Shown here: positions 35,092-42,851 of the stretch, piece after piece | Numbering within the stretch: the first letter of the stretch is position 1 | How the letters are laid out: the number at the start of each line of letters is the position of its first letter | NCBI RefSeq assembly: GCF_002742625.1 | Contig: NZ_PEBF01000002.1 | Location: forward strand, 201,332 to 265,331 | Direction of reading: 5' to 3' | Length of the DNA stretch: 64,000 nucleotides | Source of the DNA: Caulobacter sp. FWC2 | GTDB taxonomy: Bacteria; Pseudomonadota; Alphaproteobacteria; Caulobacterales; Caulobacteraceae | Notes under the pieces: generated by a model | What the model saw: only the letters and a program-made list of their open reading frames with translations | What the model was told of the DNA's origin: nothing | Databases searched by the model: none | Position numbers and translations under genes: made by a program

Positions 35092-36063
35092 TCAGCCGGC
35101 CCGGTTGTCGTCAGCGGCGCCGAGCCCCAGCGGGTTCGAGGCGTCCGGCTGGCCAGCGTCGATGGCCAGCGTCTTGGCCCGCTTGCTCTGGATTTCCCGG
35201 ATCGTGATGTAGAGCGTCGAGACCACGATCACCCCGGCTCCGACATAGGTGAAGGCGTCGGGCCATTCGCCGAATACGACCAGACCCGCGATGATCGACA
35301 ACACCAGCCGAGCATAGTCGATCGGGGCCAGGACGGCGGCCTCGCCGACCGCCATCCCTTTGATGAACAGCACTTGGTTGGCGGCGCTGAGCAGGCCGAT
35401 CAGAAACAGCGGGATAAGATCGGCGGGGCTGGGCCAGCGCCAGTCGGCCAGGGCCAACGGCAAGCATAGCAACTCGCCCATGATACTGGACCAGACCAGG
35501 ATCGAGCTCGCCGACAGATCCCGGGTCAGGGATTTCACGCCCGTGATCGTGCCGGCCAAGCACAGGGCCGAGACGAGCGCGGCCAGGTGAGGCCAGCCCA
35601 AGGCGGTGTCCGCGCCCCAAGGGCGCATGATGATGACGACGCCGATGAAGCCGACCACCACTGCGGCGATCCGGCTTGGGCCGATCGTTTCGCGAAGGAA
35701 CAGCGCCGCCAGCAGCACGACCCATAGCGGCCGGGTGAACGACAGGGCGTTGGCCTCGGCCATTGGCATGGCTTCGTAGGTGTAGAGCAGCAGGACCATG
35801 CCCACCGTGGCGAGCAGTGAGCGCACGAACAGGGCGGGCATCGTCGCGCGGGGCACCAGCAGCACCTGCCGCGGGCTGCGGAGCATGAAGGGGATGGCGA
35901 CGATCAGCGACCCGGTCTGCCTATAGAAGTTCTGCAGGTGCGAGGGGTAGTCGCCGCTGAGGTGCTTCACCAGGATGGTCATGCCGACGAAGGTAACGGC
36001 CGAGAGCAGCAGCCACACGGCGCCCTGAACGTTGGGCGCCAGGCGCGAGAAGGGGCCCTTCAA
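35092..36063 (-). CDS. EamA/RhaT-type transporter (DMT superfamily)
   Basis: 323 residues from TTG 36063, in a TTGA overlap with the carboxymuconolactone decarboxylase-like gene. Ten hydrophobic segments in two EamA repeats, for example WLLLSAVTFVGMTILVKHL at the N-terminus and LIGLLSAANQVLFIKGMAVG in the second half. The C-terminal tail is polar. An inner-membrane exporter or importer of small molecules; the substrate is unknown. It is last in a seven-gene - strand run from 41.4 kb and may remove a toxic intermediate. Confidence 0.82.
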   Translation of the reverse strand: MKGPFSRLAPNVQGAVWLLLSAVTFVGMTILVKHLSGDYPSHLQNFYRQTGSLIVAIPFMLRSPRQVLLVPRATMPALFVRSLLATVGMVLLLYTYEAMPMAEANALSFTRPLWVVLLAALFLRETIGPSRIAAVVVGFIGVVIIMRPWGADTALGWPHLAALVSALCLAGTITGVKSLTRDLSASSILVWSSIMGELLCLPLALADWRWPSPADLIPLFLIGLLSAANQVLFIKGMAVGEAAVLAPIDYARLVLSIIAGLVVFGEWPDAFTYVGAGVIVVSTLYITIREIQSKRAKTLAIDAGQPDASNPLGLGAADDNRAG

Positions 36064-36581
36064 GCGGATGTGTCCTCATAACCCTTCAGCACATAGGTCA
36101 TGCGGCCGCCAGCCAGCATCAGGCCGCTGAACAGGTGGAGCTCGACGATCTGCTCTTCGCTGAAATGTAGGCGCAAATGGTCGTAGACCTCGTCGCCAAG
36201 CGAAAAATAATCGCCGGCGAAAAGTTCGGCGAAACGCAGGGCGGCCTGTTCGGACGGACTGAAGCGCGGATCGGACCAGTCGCTGCAGGCGACGACGTCA
36301 GCCTCGCTGACGTCGTCGGACTTGCGGGCGATTTGGCAGACCGGACAGGTGGTGATCGAGGCGATCTTCAGGCGGACCAATTCCCGAAGGCGGTCCGGTA
36401 AGACACCGCGCTCGTGAATCTCCGCCATCGTCGCGAGCCAGGCGTTGGCCGCGGCCGGCCGGTGAGCCCAGATCTGCACCGGTAAGGTGTTGGAAAGCAT
36501 CCGCGTCGCGGTTCCCCGTTCGATCGAAGCGCTGAGCGGTTCTGGCAGGGCCTCCAGGGGCAGGGGCGCGACGCGGGCCAC
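36060..36581 (-). CDS. Carboxymuconolactone decarboxylase/AhpD-like protein
   Basis: 173 residues from GTG 36581. CMD-family helical protein with LRELVRLKIASITTCPVCQIARK: the CPVC pair and nearby His/Glu pattern are those of AhpD-like peroxidase-type members rather than true 4-carboxymuconolactone decarboxylase. Two bases separate it from the VOC gene upstream. A role in peroxide protection or in a ring-cleavage product step is possible; neither is proven by sequence. Confidence 0.8.
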   Translation of the reverse strand: MARVAPLPLEALPEPLSASIERGTATRMLSNTLPVQIWAHRPAAANAWLATMAEIHERGVLPDRLRELVRLKIASITTCPVCQIARKSDDVSEADVVACSDWSDPRFSPSEQAALRFAELFAGDYFSLGDEVYDHLRLHFSEEQIVELHLFSGLMLAGGRMTYVLKGYEDTSA

Positions 36582-36583
36582 GA

Positions 36584-37552
36584 TCAGCCCTCGTCTTCGC
36601 AGAATTCGAAGATCGCCCCGCCCAGTTCGGCCGGATCGACGCGCAGCAGAGCGCCGCCGACGGCCTGGCAGTCCTCGATGTGTTCGAATTTCACGCCCAG
36701 GGCGGCCAAGCGTTCAGCCTTGGCCTCAAGGCCGTTGACCGAAATGCGGATGTAGTGCGGCCCTGGCCCCCAATTGTGCAGGTAGCGGCCCGTCGGGCTG
36801 TCCCACTTCGTGGGTTGGATGACATCGAGCGTCGCGCTGGTTCCCAGATTGAAGCCGATGCGGGCGCGTTTGTAGCCCTCGCGGTCCAATTGCTCGACCG
36901 AACCGGCCGGTTGTAGATCCAGGTTCAGGTCTAAACGGCGCAGGACATCGTCGAGGTCGCGCACCAGGAAGCCACGGCCGACGACCCGCACCATGTCGCC
37001 AGGCTTGGGGTCGCGAGGGCGGGGCGGGGGGACGTTGAACGCCTCGGCCGGCATTTGAATAGCCGCCAGGGGGATAACCTCGATGCACAGCCCGCCATCG
37101 ACGGACGGCTCATAGACGGGCTTTTCCGGCGTGCAGCCGACCCACAGTCGATCGAACGGCATTTCCGGCGTCAGCTGGGCCAGACGGAAGGGCTGGCCCT
37201 TGCTCTGCAGGTGCTCGATCACGCCGCCGATGTTGTCGGAGACCAGGACCGTGGCGTGGGTCTTGATGGGCCGGAACGGCCCCTGAAAATCCTCGAGACT
37301 CTTGAGAAAGCCTGGGAACATCGGATCGCCCTGATTGGGGAAGTCCAGGTGGCCCTGGGGTTCGACGCGCGTGGGCGACACCGCCAGCGATTTGTGCACC
37401 CTCAGGAAGTGGGCGATATAGGGATGACCCGGAAAGGCCTGGCGCCAGTTCGCATGGCCGTGGATTTCCAGTTTGCTGACGATCTGTTCGGCCGTCTTGT
37501 CGGCGTCGTGGACCATCAGATCGCCGCTGAGCAGCAGGTCATAGAGGCTCAT
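36584..37552 (-). CDS. VOC-superfamily protein of about 322 residues
   Basis: 322 residues from ATG 37552; the open frame extends upstream without homology-like content. Two vicinal-oxygen-chelate modules are suggested: THATVLVSDNIGGVIEHL near 100 and GRGFLVRDLDDVLRRLDLNLDL near 190, ending GGALLRVDPAELGGAIFEFCED with the last-strand acidic residue. The metal ligands are not clear in the first half. It lies between the SCP2-type thiolase and the CMD-like gene. It could be a lyase or dioxygenase acting on a ring-derived intermediate. Confidence 0.7.
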   Translation of the reverse strand: MSLYDLLLSGDLMVHDADKTAEQIVSKLEIHGHANWRQAFPGHPYIAHFLRVHKSLAVSPTRVEPQGHLDFPNQGDPMFPGFLKSLEDFQGPFRPIKTHATVLVSDNIGGVIEHLQSKGQPFRLAQLTPEMPFDRLWVGCTPEKPVYEPSVDGGLCIEVIPLAAIQMPAEAFNVPPPRPRDPKPGDMVRVVGRGFLVRDLDDVLRRLDLNLDLQPAGSVEQLDREGYKRARIGFNLGTSATLDVIQPTKWDSPTGRYLHNWGPGPHYIRISVNGLEAKAERLAALGVKFEHIEDCQAVGGALLRVDPAELGGAIFEFCEDEG

Positions 37553-37602
37553 CTTGTTCTCCCTTAGCGTCGGCCGCGCGGCGCGCTGGCCGTTCGTTGT
37601 CT

Positions 37603-38793
37603 TCAGTCCCTGACCAGCAACAGGCTGCCCGCGAGCGGCCCGCCGCCGGCGGCGCAGACCGCTACGCGCGGATCGCGGATCTGGCGTTCGCCCGCGCGCC
37701 CCCAAAGCTGGGTGCACGCCTCGTGCACGTAGCCCAGCCCGTGTGTTCGTCCGCCCGACAACTGACCCCCGTTGGTGTTCAAGGGCAGTTCGCCATCCAG
37801 CGCGATGCGGTGGCCGCCCTCCACGAAGGCGCCGCTCTGCCCCACGGGACAAAGGCCCAACCCCTCAAGCCACATCAGCGTCAGAATGCTAAAGCCGTCA
37901 TAGAGCTGGGCGGTGTCCACGTCGGCGGGCTTGAAATCGGTGCGAGCCCACATGGCCGCGGCGGCGTCGGGCGCTGCGTTGGCGGTGAGATCGACCTGAT
38001 CCCAGAGATAGGGCTGGTTCATCGCCGCTCCGATCGCCTCGATACGCACCGGTCGATTGCGCAGATCCTTGGCGATGTCCTTGCGCGACAAGACGATGGC
38101 GGTCGAAGCATCGCAGTGGACATCGCAGTCGAACATCCGCAGCGGCGTGGAGATCATCTTCGAGGCGAAGTAGTCGTCCATCGTCATCGGCTTGCGCATG
38201 ACGGCCTTGGGGTTGAGCAGGGCGTTGCGACGGGCGTTGAGGGCGATCTGGGCCAATTGCTCGGGCGTGGTGCCGTACTTGCGCATGTGGCTGTGGGCGT
38301 ACATGGCGGTGATGTTGACCACCGACAGCACGTTGAACGGCGTGCACCACTGCCACATGAAATTGCCGTCGCGCGCGCCGGACTTCGCCGCGAGACTCTG
38401 GTCCTTGCTGCCGCTCAGGCGGTTGCTCGACTCGGTGATGGTGCGAAAGACCAGAACGTTCTTGGCCAGGCCCGTGGCGATCGCCATGGCGCCGTTCATC
38501 ACGCCGGCGAGCGGCCCGGCCGCCTCATAGCCGCCGCTGAACCAGTTGCATTGCAGGCCCAGCATGCTCAACACCGCCAAGGGACCGACGGGCGAGAAAC
38601 TGCTGCCGTTGGCGTTGTCGCCAGGCCAGGAACAGACGCCGTCGATGTCCTTGGGAGTGAGGCCGGCGTCGGCGATAGCCTCCAGCGCGGCATCCACCGT
38701 CAGCTCCATGGCCGAACGCGACGATGGGCGGCCCACTTCGGACTGCCCTACGCCGACGATGGCGACGTCCTTTTCGAGGATTCGAGCGCCCAT
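37603..38793 (-). CDS. SCP2-type thiolase / Ltp-like retro-aldolase
   Basis: 396 residues from ATG 38793. Thiolase-fold lipid-transfer-protein family: VAIVGVGQSEVGRPS, ALEAIADAGLTPKDIDGVCSWPG, LYDGFSILTLMWLEGLG, and NTNGGQLSGGRTHGLGYVHEA. The nucleophilic Cys of true thiolases is not seen. Members paired with a DUF35 protein catalyse retro-aldol cleavage (Ltp2-ChsH2 in steroid side chains) or deacylation (IpfD-IpfE in ibuprofen degradation); DitF is similar. The DUF35 gene lies directly upstream with a one-base overlap, so a complex of the two is likely. Confidence 0.87.
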   Translation of the reverse strand: MGARILEKDVAIVGVGQSEVGRPSSRSAMELTVDAALEAIADAGLTPKDIDGVCSWPGDNANGSSFSPVGPLAVLSMLGLQCNWFSGGYEAAGPLAGVMNGAMAIATGLAKNVLVFRTITESSNRLSGSKDQSLAAKSGARDGNFMWQWCTPFNVLSVVNITAMYAHSHMRKYGTTPEQLAQIALNARRNALLNPKAVMRKPMTMDDYFASKMISTPLRMFDCDVHCDASTAIVLSRKDIAKDLRNRPVRIEAIGAAMNQPYLWDQVDLTANAAPDAAAAMWARTDFKPADVDTAQLYDGFSILTLMWLEGLGLCPVGQSGAFVEGGHRIALDGELPLNTNGGQLSGGRTHGLGYVHEACTQLWGRAGERQIRDPRVAVCAAGGGPLAGSLLLVRD

Positions 38794-39191
38794 TAGGCTT
38801 GCGCCCTTTCGAACAGAGGCACCCAGACGTCCTCGATGTTCTCGAACACGACCGTCACGGGCATGCCGATCTCGACCGCCTGAGGCGGACAATTCACGAT
38901 GTTGGACAGAAAGCGCAGGCCCGCCTGCTCCTCCAGCTCGACGATGGCGACGACATAGGGCTCGCTGAGGTCGGGAGTCCAAGCCTGGTGATTGATGGTG
39001 AACGTCAACACCCGACCGCGTCCCGACACCGCCGTGGGCGCGACGTTGAGGCTGGAGCAATGGCGACAGATCGGCGCTGGAGGGTGAAAGAATTGCGCGC
39101 AGTCCCCGCAGCGGTGCATCCGCAGTTCACCGACCTCGCCGCCGGTCCAGAACGGCTGCGTCTCGGCGTTGAGCAGGGGAAGTTTTCTCAT
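38793..39191 (-). CDS. DUF35 zinc-ribbon/OB-fold partner protein
   Basis: 132 residues. Rubredoxin-like zinc ribbon (MHRCGDCAQFFHPPAPICRHC, four Cys at about 27-46), then an OB-fold (GRGRVLTFTINHQAW, AIVELEEQAGLRFLSNIV, GMPVTVVFENI). This protein activates SCP2-type thiolases and aldolases by binding alongside them and helps to hold acyl-CoA. Its stop overlaps the start of the SCP2-type gene as TAATG, which fixes a stoichiometric pair. Confidence 0.9.
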   Translation of the reverse strand: MRKLPLLNAETQPFWTGGEVGELRMHRCGDCAQFFHPPAPICRHCSSLNVAPTAVSGRGRVLTFTINHQAWTPDLSEPYVVAIVELEEQAGLRFLSNIVNCPPQAVEIGMPVTVVFENIEDVWVPLFERAQA

Positions 39192-39226
39192 CGCCGCGCC
39201 TCCCGAATGTGTTGAAGGGCGGCCAT

Positions 39227-40021
39227 CTAACGGCCCGTGAAGACGGGTTGGCGTTTTTCCTTGAAGGCGGCGGCGGCTTCGCGGCGGTCGTCGGTCGACA
39301 TCAGGAGGACGAATAGATCCTTCTCGAGTTTCAGTCCGGCGCGAAGATCCATTTCAAGACCATCGCGTGCGGCCTCCTTGACGTAGGCCAGAGCCGAGGC
39401 GGGCTTGGCGGCGATGCGCTCGGCCAAGACCTGGACTTCGTCGATCAGGTGATCACTCGCCGTCGCCAAGCGTGAAACCAGGCCGATGCGATGGGCTTCC
39501 GCCGCGTCGATCCGCTCGCCGGTCAGTAAGAGATCGAGCGCCCGGCCAAGGCCGACGATCCGCGGCAGGCGTTGCGTGCCGCCGCCGCCCGGGATCAAGC
39601 CGAGGCTGGTTTCGGGCAGGCCGAACACCGCGCTTGGCGCGGCGATCCTCATATCGCACGCCATGGCGATCTCGAGGCCGCCACCCAGGCAAAAGCCGTG
39701 AATGGCGGCGATCACCGGTTTGCGGACCCGATCCAAGGCCTCGATCCAGCCGGGAGTCATCCCAGCCCTGAGCGTCGGCAGGGAGGTCGCGTCGCTTTGC
39801 GCCTTGATGTCGGCGCCGGCGCAAAAGCCGCGCTCGCCAGCGCCCCGGATGACGATCACGCCCATTTCGGGATCGCTGTCCAGCTGCTCCAGCGCCTGGG
39901 TGACTTCGAGACGCAGGGCGGGATTGATGGCGTTGATCTGCCCAGGGCGGTTCAGAACGATCCAGCCCACGCGATTGACGCGCTCGATCTGGACGGTTTG
40001 TTCGATGGCTCCATCCGCCAT
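39227..40021 (-). CDS. Enoyl-CoA hydratase
   Basis: 264 residues from ATG 40021; two more ATGs lie just upstream, but the GGAG spacing favours this one. Crotonase fold with both hydratase glutamates: FCLGGGLEIAMACD and VFGLPETSLGLIPGGGGTQRLPR. The oxyanion-hole strings GFCAGADIKAQ and IAAIHGFCLGGG are complete. It is thus a genuine hydratase, unlike the crotonase at 28.5 kb, and would form the 3-hydroxyacyl-CoA used by the adjacent Ltp/DUF35 pair. Confidence 0.9.
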   Translation of the reverse strand: MADGAIEQTVQIERVNRVGWIVLNRPGQINAINPALRLEVTQALEQLDSDPEMGVIVIRGAGERGFCAGADIKAQSDATSLPTLRAGMTPGWIEALDRVRKPVIAAIHGFCLGGGLEIAMACDMRIAAPSAVFGLPETSLGLIPGGGGTQRLPRIVGLGRALDLLLTGERIDAAEAHRIGLVSRLATASDHLIDEVQVLAERIAAKPASALAYVKEAARDGLEMDLRAGLKLEKDLFVLLMSTDDRREAAAAFKEKRQPVFTGR

Positions 40022-40097
40022 GGTCATCATGCTCCGACGCGACCGGCCAGCCGTGCGCGGCCGCATTCGCTGTCCTGGGAATTGCGAGGTGGGAAAC

Positions 40098-41378
40098 TCA
40101 TGCCGCGGCCTCGACGGCAAAGCGCTGGGAGCGGCGCGCGGCCAGCCAGGCGGCCAAAAAATGCACGCCCGACCACAGGCTAAAGCCCATCACCGCGGCG
40201 ATGCCGATCTTCAGGGAATGGGGACCGCCAACGCGATCGCTGACCACGCCGACGACCAACGGACCAACGCCGTAGCCGACAAGATTGGTCACGGCCTGCA
40301 CGGCGGAGACGACAACGCCCCGCATGCGCGGCTCCACGCCGGTGACCAAGATCGCATAGGCGGGGGCCGTAAACCCGCGCGAGACGATCTCGAAGACGAT
40401 GAAGGCTACAGCCACGACGGTTAGGGAAGAACCCAAGGCGAAGACGAGACCCGAAGCGCAAGCCAGAGCGCACGCGACCATTGGAGCGGCCGGCAAGGCC
40501 TGGACGCCCCAGCGACGGACAACCGCGTCCCCAACGGGACCGCCGACCAGAGAGCCCAAGGCGCCAAAGAGGCCCACGCCCAGGCCCGCCATCAGGCCGG
40601 CCTGAGGGAGGGTGAAGCCTTGGGTGCGCACCAGGAAGGAGGCGGCCCACACCGGCACGCCCGACATGGCCAAGGAGGCCAGGCCAATGCCGACGAAGGC
40701 GTGGAAGACCGCTGGGTTGGCGGAGACAAACCGCAGGGTCTGGAGAAAGGACGGCGCGGGGCCCGCGCCGCCTTGGGCCAAATCCCGTTCCCGCCGCGGC
40801 TCGCGAACAGTCAGGATGATCAGGATCGCCAAGATCAGCCCCGGTGCGCCGGCGACGAAGAAGGCGGCTCGCCAGCCATAGTGGGCGGCGATCACGCCGC
40901 CAAGCACGAGGCTGATGGCCGTTCCGAAGGCGGTGCTGGTCCAGAACACGCCCATGGCGGTGGAGCGGCGGCTCTTGGGAAAGAGGTCGGCGATCATCGA
41001 CATCGCCGTGGGCGCGGCCGCTGATTCAGAGGCACCGACAGCAAGCCGGGCCAAGACCAAGGCGGTGTAGTTTTGCGCAAGCCCGCACATGGCGGTGCAA
41101 AGGCTCCAGACCGCGACGACGATCGCCAGCAGCTTGGTCCGGTTGACCCGGTCGATCAGCCATCCCATCGGCAGGCCGGTCAGCGCATAGGTTAGTCCGA
41201 AGGCTAGCCCCGTCAGCAGGCCCAGCTGACCATCCGAGAGCTTGAATTCGGCCTTCACCGGCTCGATCAGGATCGACATGGCTGTCCGATCGATCGAGTT
41301 CGAGACGTAGACGAGTGTCAGGATCACAAGGGTGTACCAGGCGCCCTTGACCAGCGCGGGAGGAGGGGACGCGTTCAC
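40098..41378 (-). CDS. Major facilitator superfamily transporter
   Basis: 426 residues from GTG 41378; the frame is open to GTG 41520-41522, but that stretch is not membrane-like. Twelve transmembrane segments; the MFS loop-2/3 motif is GLPMGWLIDRVNRTKLL, with DRTAMSILIEPVK in TM1. Aromatic-acid or hexuronate-type subfamily. The best ribosome site (GGAGG, six bases before GTG 41440) belongs to another frame and would reach this one only through a frameshift at the seven-G run 41413-41419. First gene of the - strand operon. It probably imports the growth substrate or a degradation product. Confidence 0.83.
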   Translation of the reverse strand: MNASPPPALVKGAWYTLVILTLVYVSNSIDRTAMSILIEPVKAEFKLSDGQLGLLTGLAFGLTYALTGLPMGWLIDRVNRTKLLAIVVAVWSLCTAMCGLAQNYTALVLARLAVGASESAAAPTAMSMIADLFPKSRRSTAMGVFWTSTAFGTAISLVLGGVIAAHYGWRAAFFVAGAPGLILAILIILTVREPRRERDLAQGGAGPAPSFLQTLRFVSANPAVFHAFVGIGLASLAMSGVPVWAASFLVRTQGFTLPQAGLMAGLGVGLFGALGSLVGGPVGDAVVRRWGVQALPAAPMVACALACASGLVFALGSSLTVVAVAFIVFEIVSRGFTAPAYAILVTGVEPRMRGVVVSAVQAVTNLVGYGVGPLVVGVVSDRVGGPHSLKIGIAAVMGFSLWSGVHFLAAWLAARRSQRFAVEAAA

Positions 41379-41528
41379 GACCGCGAGCCCGCCATGCGTT
41401 GGCAACGAGGTTGGGGGGGCGTGCGTAGGCTGACGATCACGGGTATCCTCCGGACGCGGTCTGGGCAGCGTCTCTTTCGGTGACGCTAGAACGGCCGACG
41501 CAATTCGGCAAGCGAAACGCACTTCTGG

Positions 41529-41537
41529 TATCAGAAT
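41529..41537 (+). promoter_or_regulatory. Operator half-site TATCAGAAT (MFS/quinone reductase gap)
   Basis: Exact TATCAGAAT; with the bases before it, it also forms TTCTG-GTAT-CAGAA. It ends seven bases before the -35 box of the + strand promoter, an activator-like position. It lies about 150 bases upstream of the MFS start. Confidence 0.55.
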
Positions 41538-41544
41538 AATGCGA

Positions 41545-41573
41545 TTGTTTCCCGTCGGTCCGCTGGCTAGATA
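41545..41573 (+). promoter_or_regulatory. Candidate promoter of the quinone reductase gene
   Basis: TTGTTT (41545-41550), 17 bases, TAGATA (41568-41573) within GCTAGATA, a good fit to the Caulobacter -10 consensus GCTANAWC. The predicted leader is about 40 bases. Confidence 0.5.
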
Positions 41574-41620
41574 GAGTCCTGCGGACCATCAGGCGTTCGC
41601 GCCATTCACGCGAGGTTCCC

Positions 41621-42643
41621 GTGCGCGCGCTGACGAGCTTTGAGCCTGGCGGCCCTGAAACCCTGAAGATCCGCGATGTGGACGAGCCTTCGCCTGGGCC
41701 AGGTCAAGTCGCTGTCGCCGTCCAGGCCTGCGGGGTCAATTTCCCGGATCTGCTGGTCATTGAGGATAAGTATCAACTGCGGCCGGCGCGGCCGTTTTCG
41801 CCGGGCAGCGAATTGGCCGGCGTGGTGCGCGCGATCGGCGAGGGTGTCACCGCGCCGGGCGTGGGTGATCGGGTTTCGGCGTCGCTGCCGTTCGGCGCGA
41901 TGGCCGAGGTGGCCATCGTGGCGGCGGACCGGTGCACTGTTCTGCCTGACGCCATGCCCATCGAGGAAGCTGCGGCGTTGCAGGTGACCTATGGAACCGT
42001 CTTTCACGCCCTGGTGGGCTGCGCAGGCATGCGGCCGGGGGAAACGCTCTTGGTTCTGGGCGCCGGCGGCGGTGTCGGCCTCGCGGCCGTGGAATTGGGG
42101 AAGGCCCTAGGCGCTCGCGTGGTCGCCGCGGCGTCTTCGCACGACAAGCTCGAAGCCGCCCGCGCGGCCGGCGCCGATGCGCTCGTGCATTATCCGGGCG
42201 CGTTCGAGGGTGTCGCTCAGGCGAGGGCCTTTACCGAGGCCGTGCGGGCCGCCAGCGGCGGGGAAGGGGTCAATGTCGTCATCGACCCGGTCGGGGGAGC
42301 CTATGCAGAGCCGGCATTCCGCGCCATCGCCGCGCAGGGGCGGTATCTGGTCGTGGGCTTTGCGGCCGGAATCCCGGCGATCCCGCTCAATCTCGTCCTG
42401 CTCAAGGCCGCCCAGATCATCGGCGTTTTCTGGGGGGCCTACATGGCGCGCGACCCTCAATCCGGCGCGCGGGACATGAAGGCGTTGCTGGACCTCTATC
42501 AGGCGGGCAAGATCCGGCCGCGCATCTCCGAGCGCTATGCGTTGGAGGAAGGTGGAAGGGCGATCGCGCGGCTGGGCGCGCGGGGTGTGACCGGCAAGAT
42601 TGTCGTAACCGTATCGAGTTCTGAAAACAGAACGAAAGACTAA
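41621..42643 (+). CDS. Zinc-independent MDR-family quinone oxidoreductase or enoyl reductase
   Basis: 340 residues from GTG 41621 with GAGG upstream. Medium-chain dehydrogenase/reductase: GroES-like N-domain (VQACGVNFPDLLVIEDKYQLRP, FSPGSELAGVV), then the NADP Rossmann motif VLGAGGGVGLAAVELGKALG near 150 and VIDPVGGAYAEPAFRAI. No zinc-ligand Cys set. Family members reduce quinones or enoyl-CoA double bonds; in a catabolic island either is plausible. It probably leads a two-gene operon with the acyl-CoA synthetase. Confidence 0.85.
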   Translation: MRALTSFEPGGPETLKIRDVDEPSPGPGQVAVAVQACGVNFPDLLVIEDKYQLRPARPFSPGSELAGVVRAIGEGVTAPGVGDRVSASLPFGAMAEVAIVAADRCTVLPDAMPIEEAAALQVTYGTVFHALVGCAGMRPGETLLVLGAGGGVGLAAVELGKALGARVVAAASSHDKLEAARAAGADALVHYPGAFEGVAQARAFTEAVRAASGGEGVNVVIDPVGGAYAEPAFRAIAAQGRYLVVGFAAGIPAIPLNLVLLKAAQIIGVFWGAYMARDPQSGARDMKALLDLYQAGKIRPRISERYALEEGGRAIARLGARGVTGKIVVTVSSSENRTKD

Positions 42644-42652
42644 TATCAGAAT
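42618..42652. promoter_or_regulatory. Operator-like palindrome plus TATCAGAAT before the acyl-CoA synthetase
   Basis: A perfect 16-bp palindrome GTTCTGAAAACAGAAC (42618-42633) lies inside the last codons of the quinone reductase gene. An exact TATCAGAAT follows at 42644-42652, just after its stop. The acyl-CoA synthetase may therefore have its own regulated start besides read-through. Confidence 0.55.
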
Positions 42653-42851
42653 TGTGCTGGACCAAAGAGGCCCACCCAACTATGGGTGACCCAGTGGCCT
42701 CGCATGGCGAAGCGCGCGGGTTTGGCCCGCCTTCAGGGCAACTGAATGGCGTTGGCGCAAGTCCAGGGACGGAACGTGATGTCTGTCTCCTTCGCCGCCT
42801 GGGCTGTGGCGACGGGCGGCGGATGATCGCCAGGTGGACGGAAAGATCAAG

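Noticed and set aside
36060..36581. True 4-carboxymuconolactone decarboxylase (pcaC)
   Set aside because: No other pca genes are near and the CPVC motif is that of AhpD-like members.
36584..37852. A 422-residue protein from the open frame starting at 37852
   Set aside because: The first 100 residues are Arg-rich shadow of the neighbouring thiolase gene; the conserved part starts at ATG 37552.
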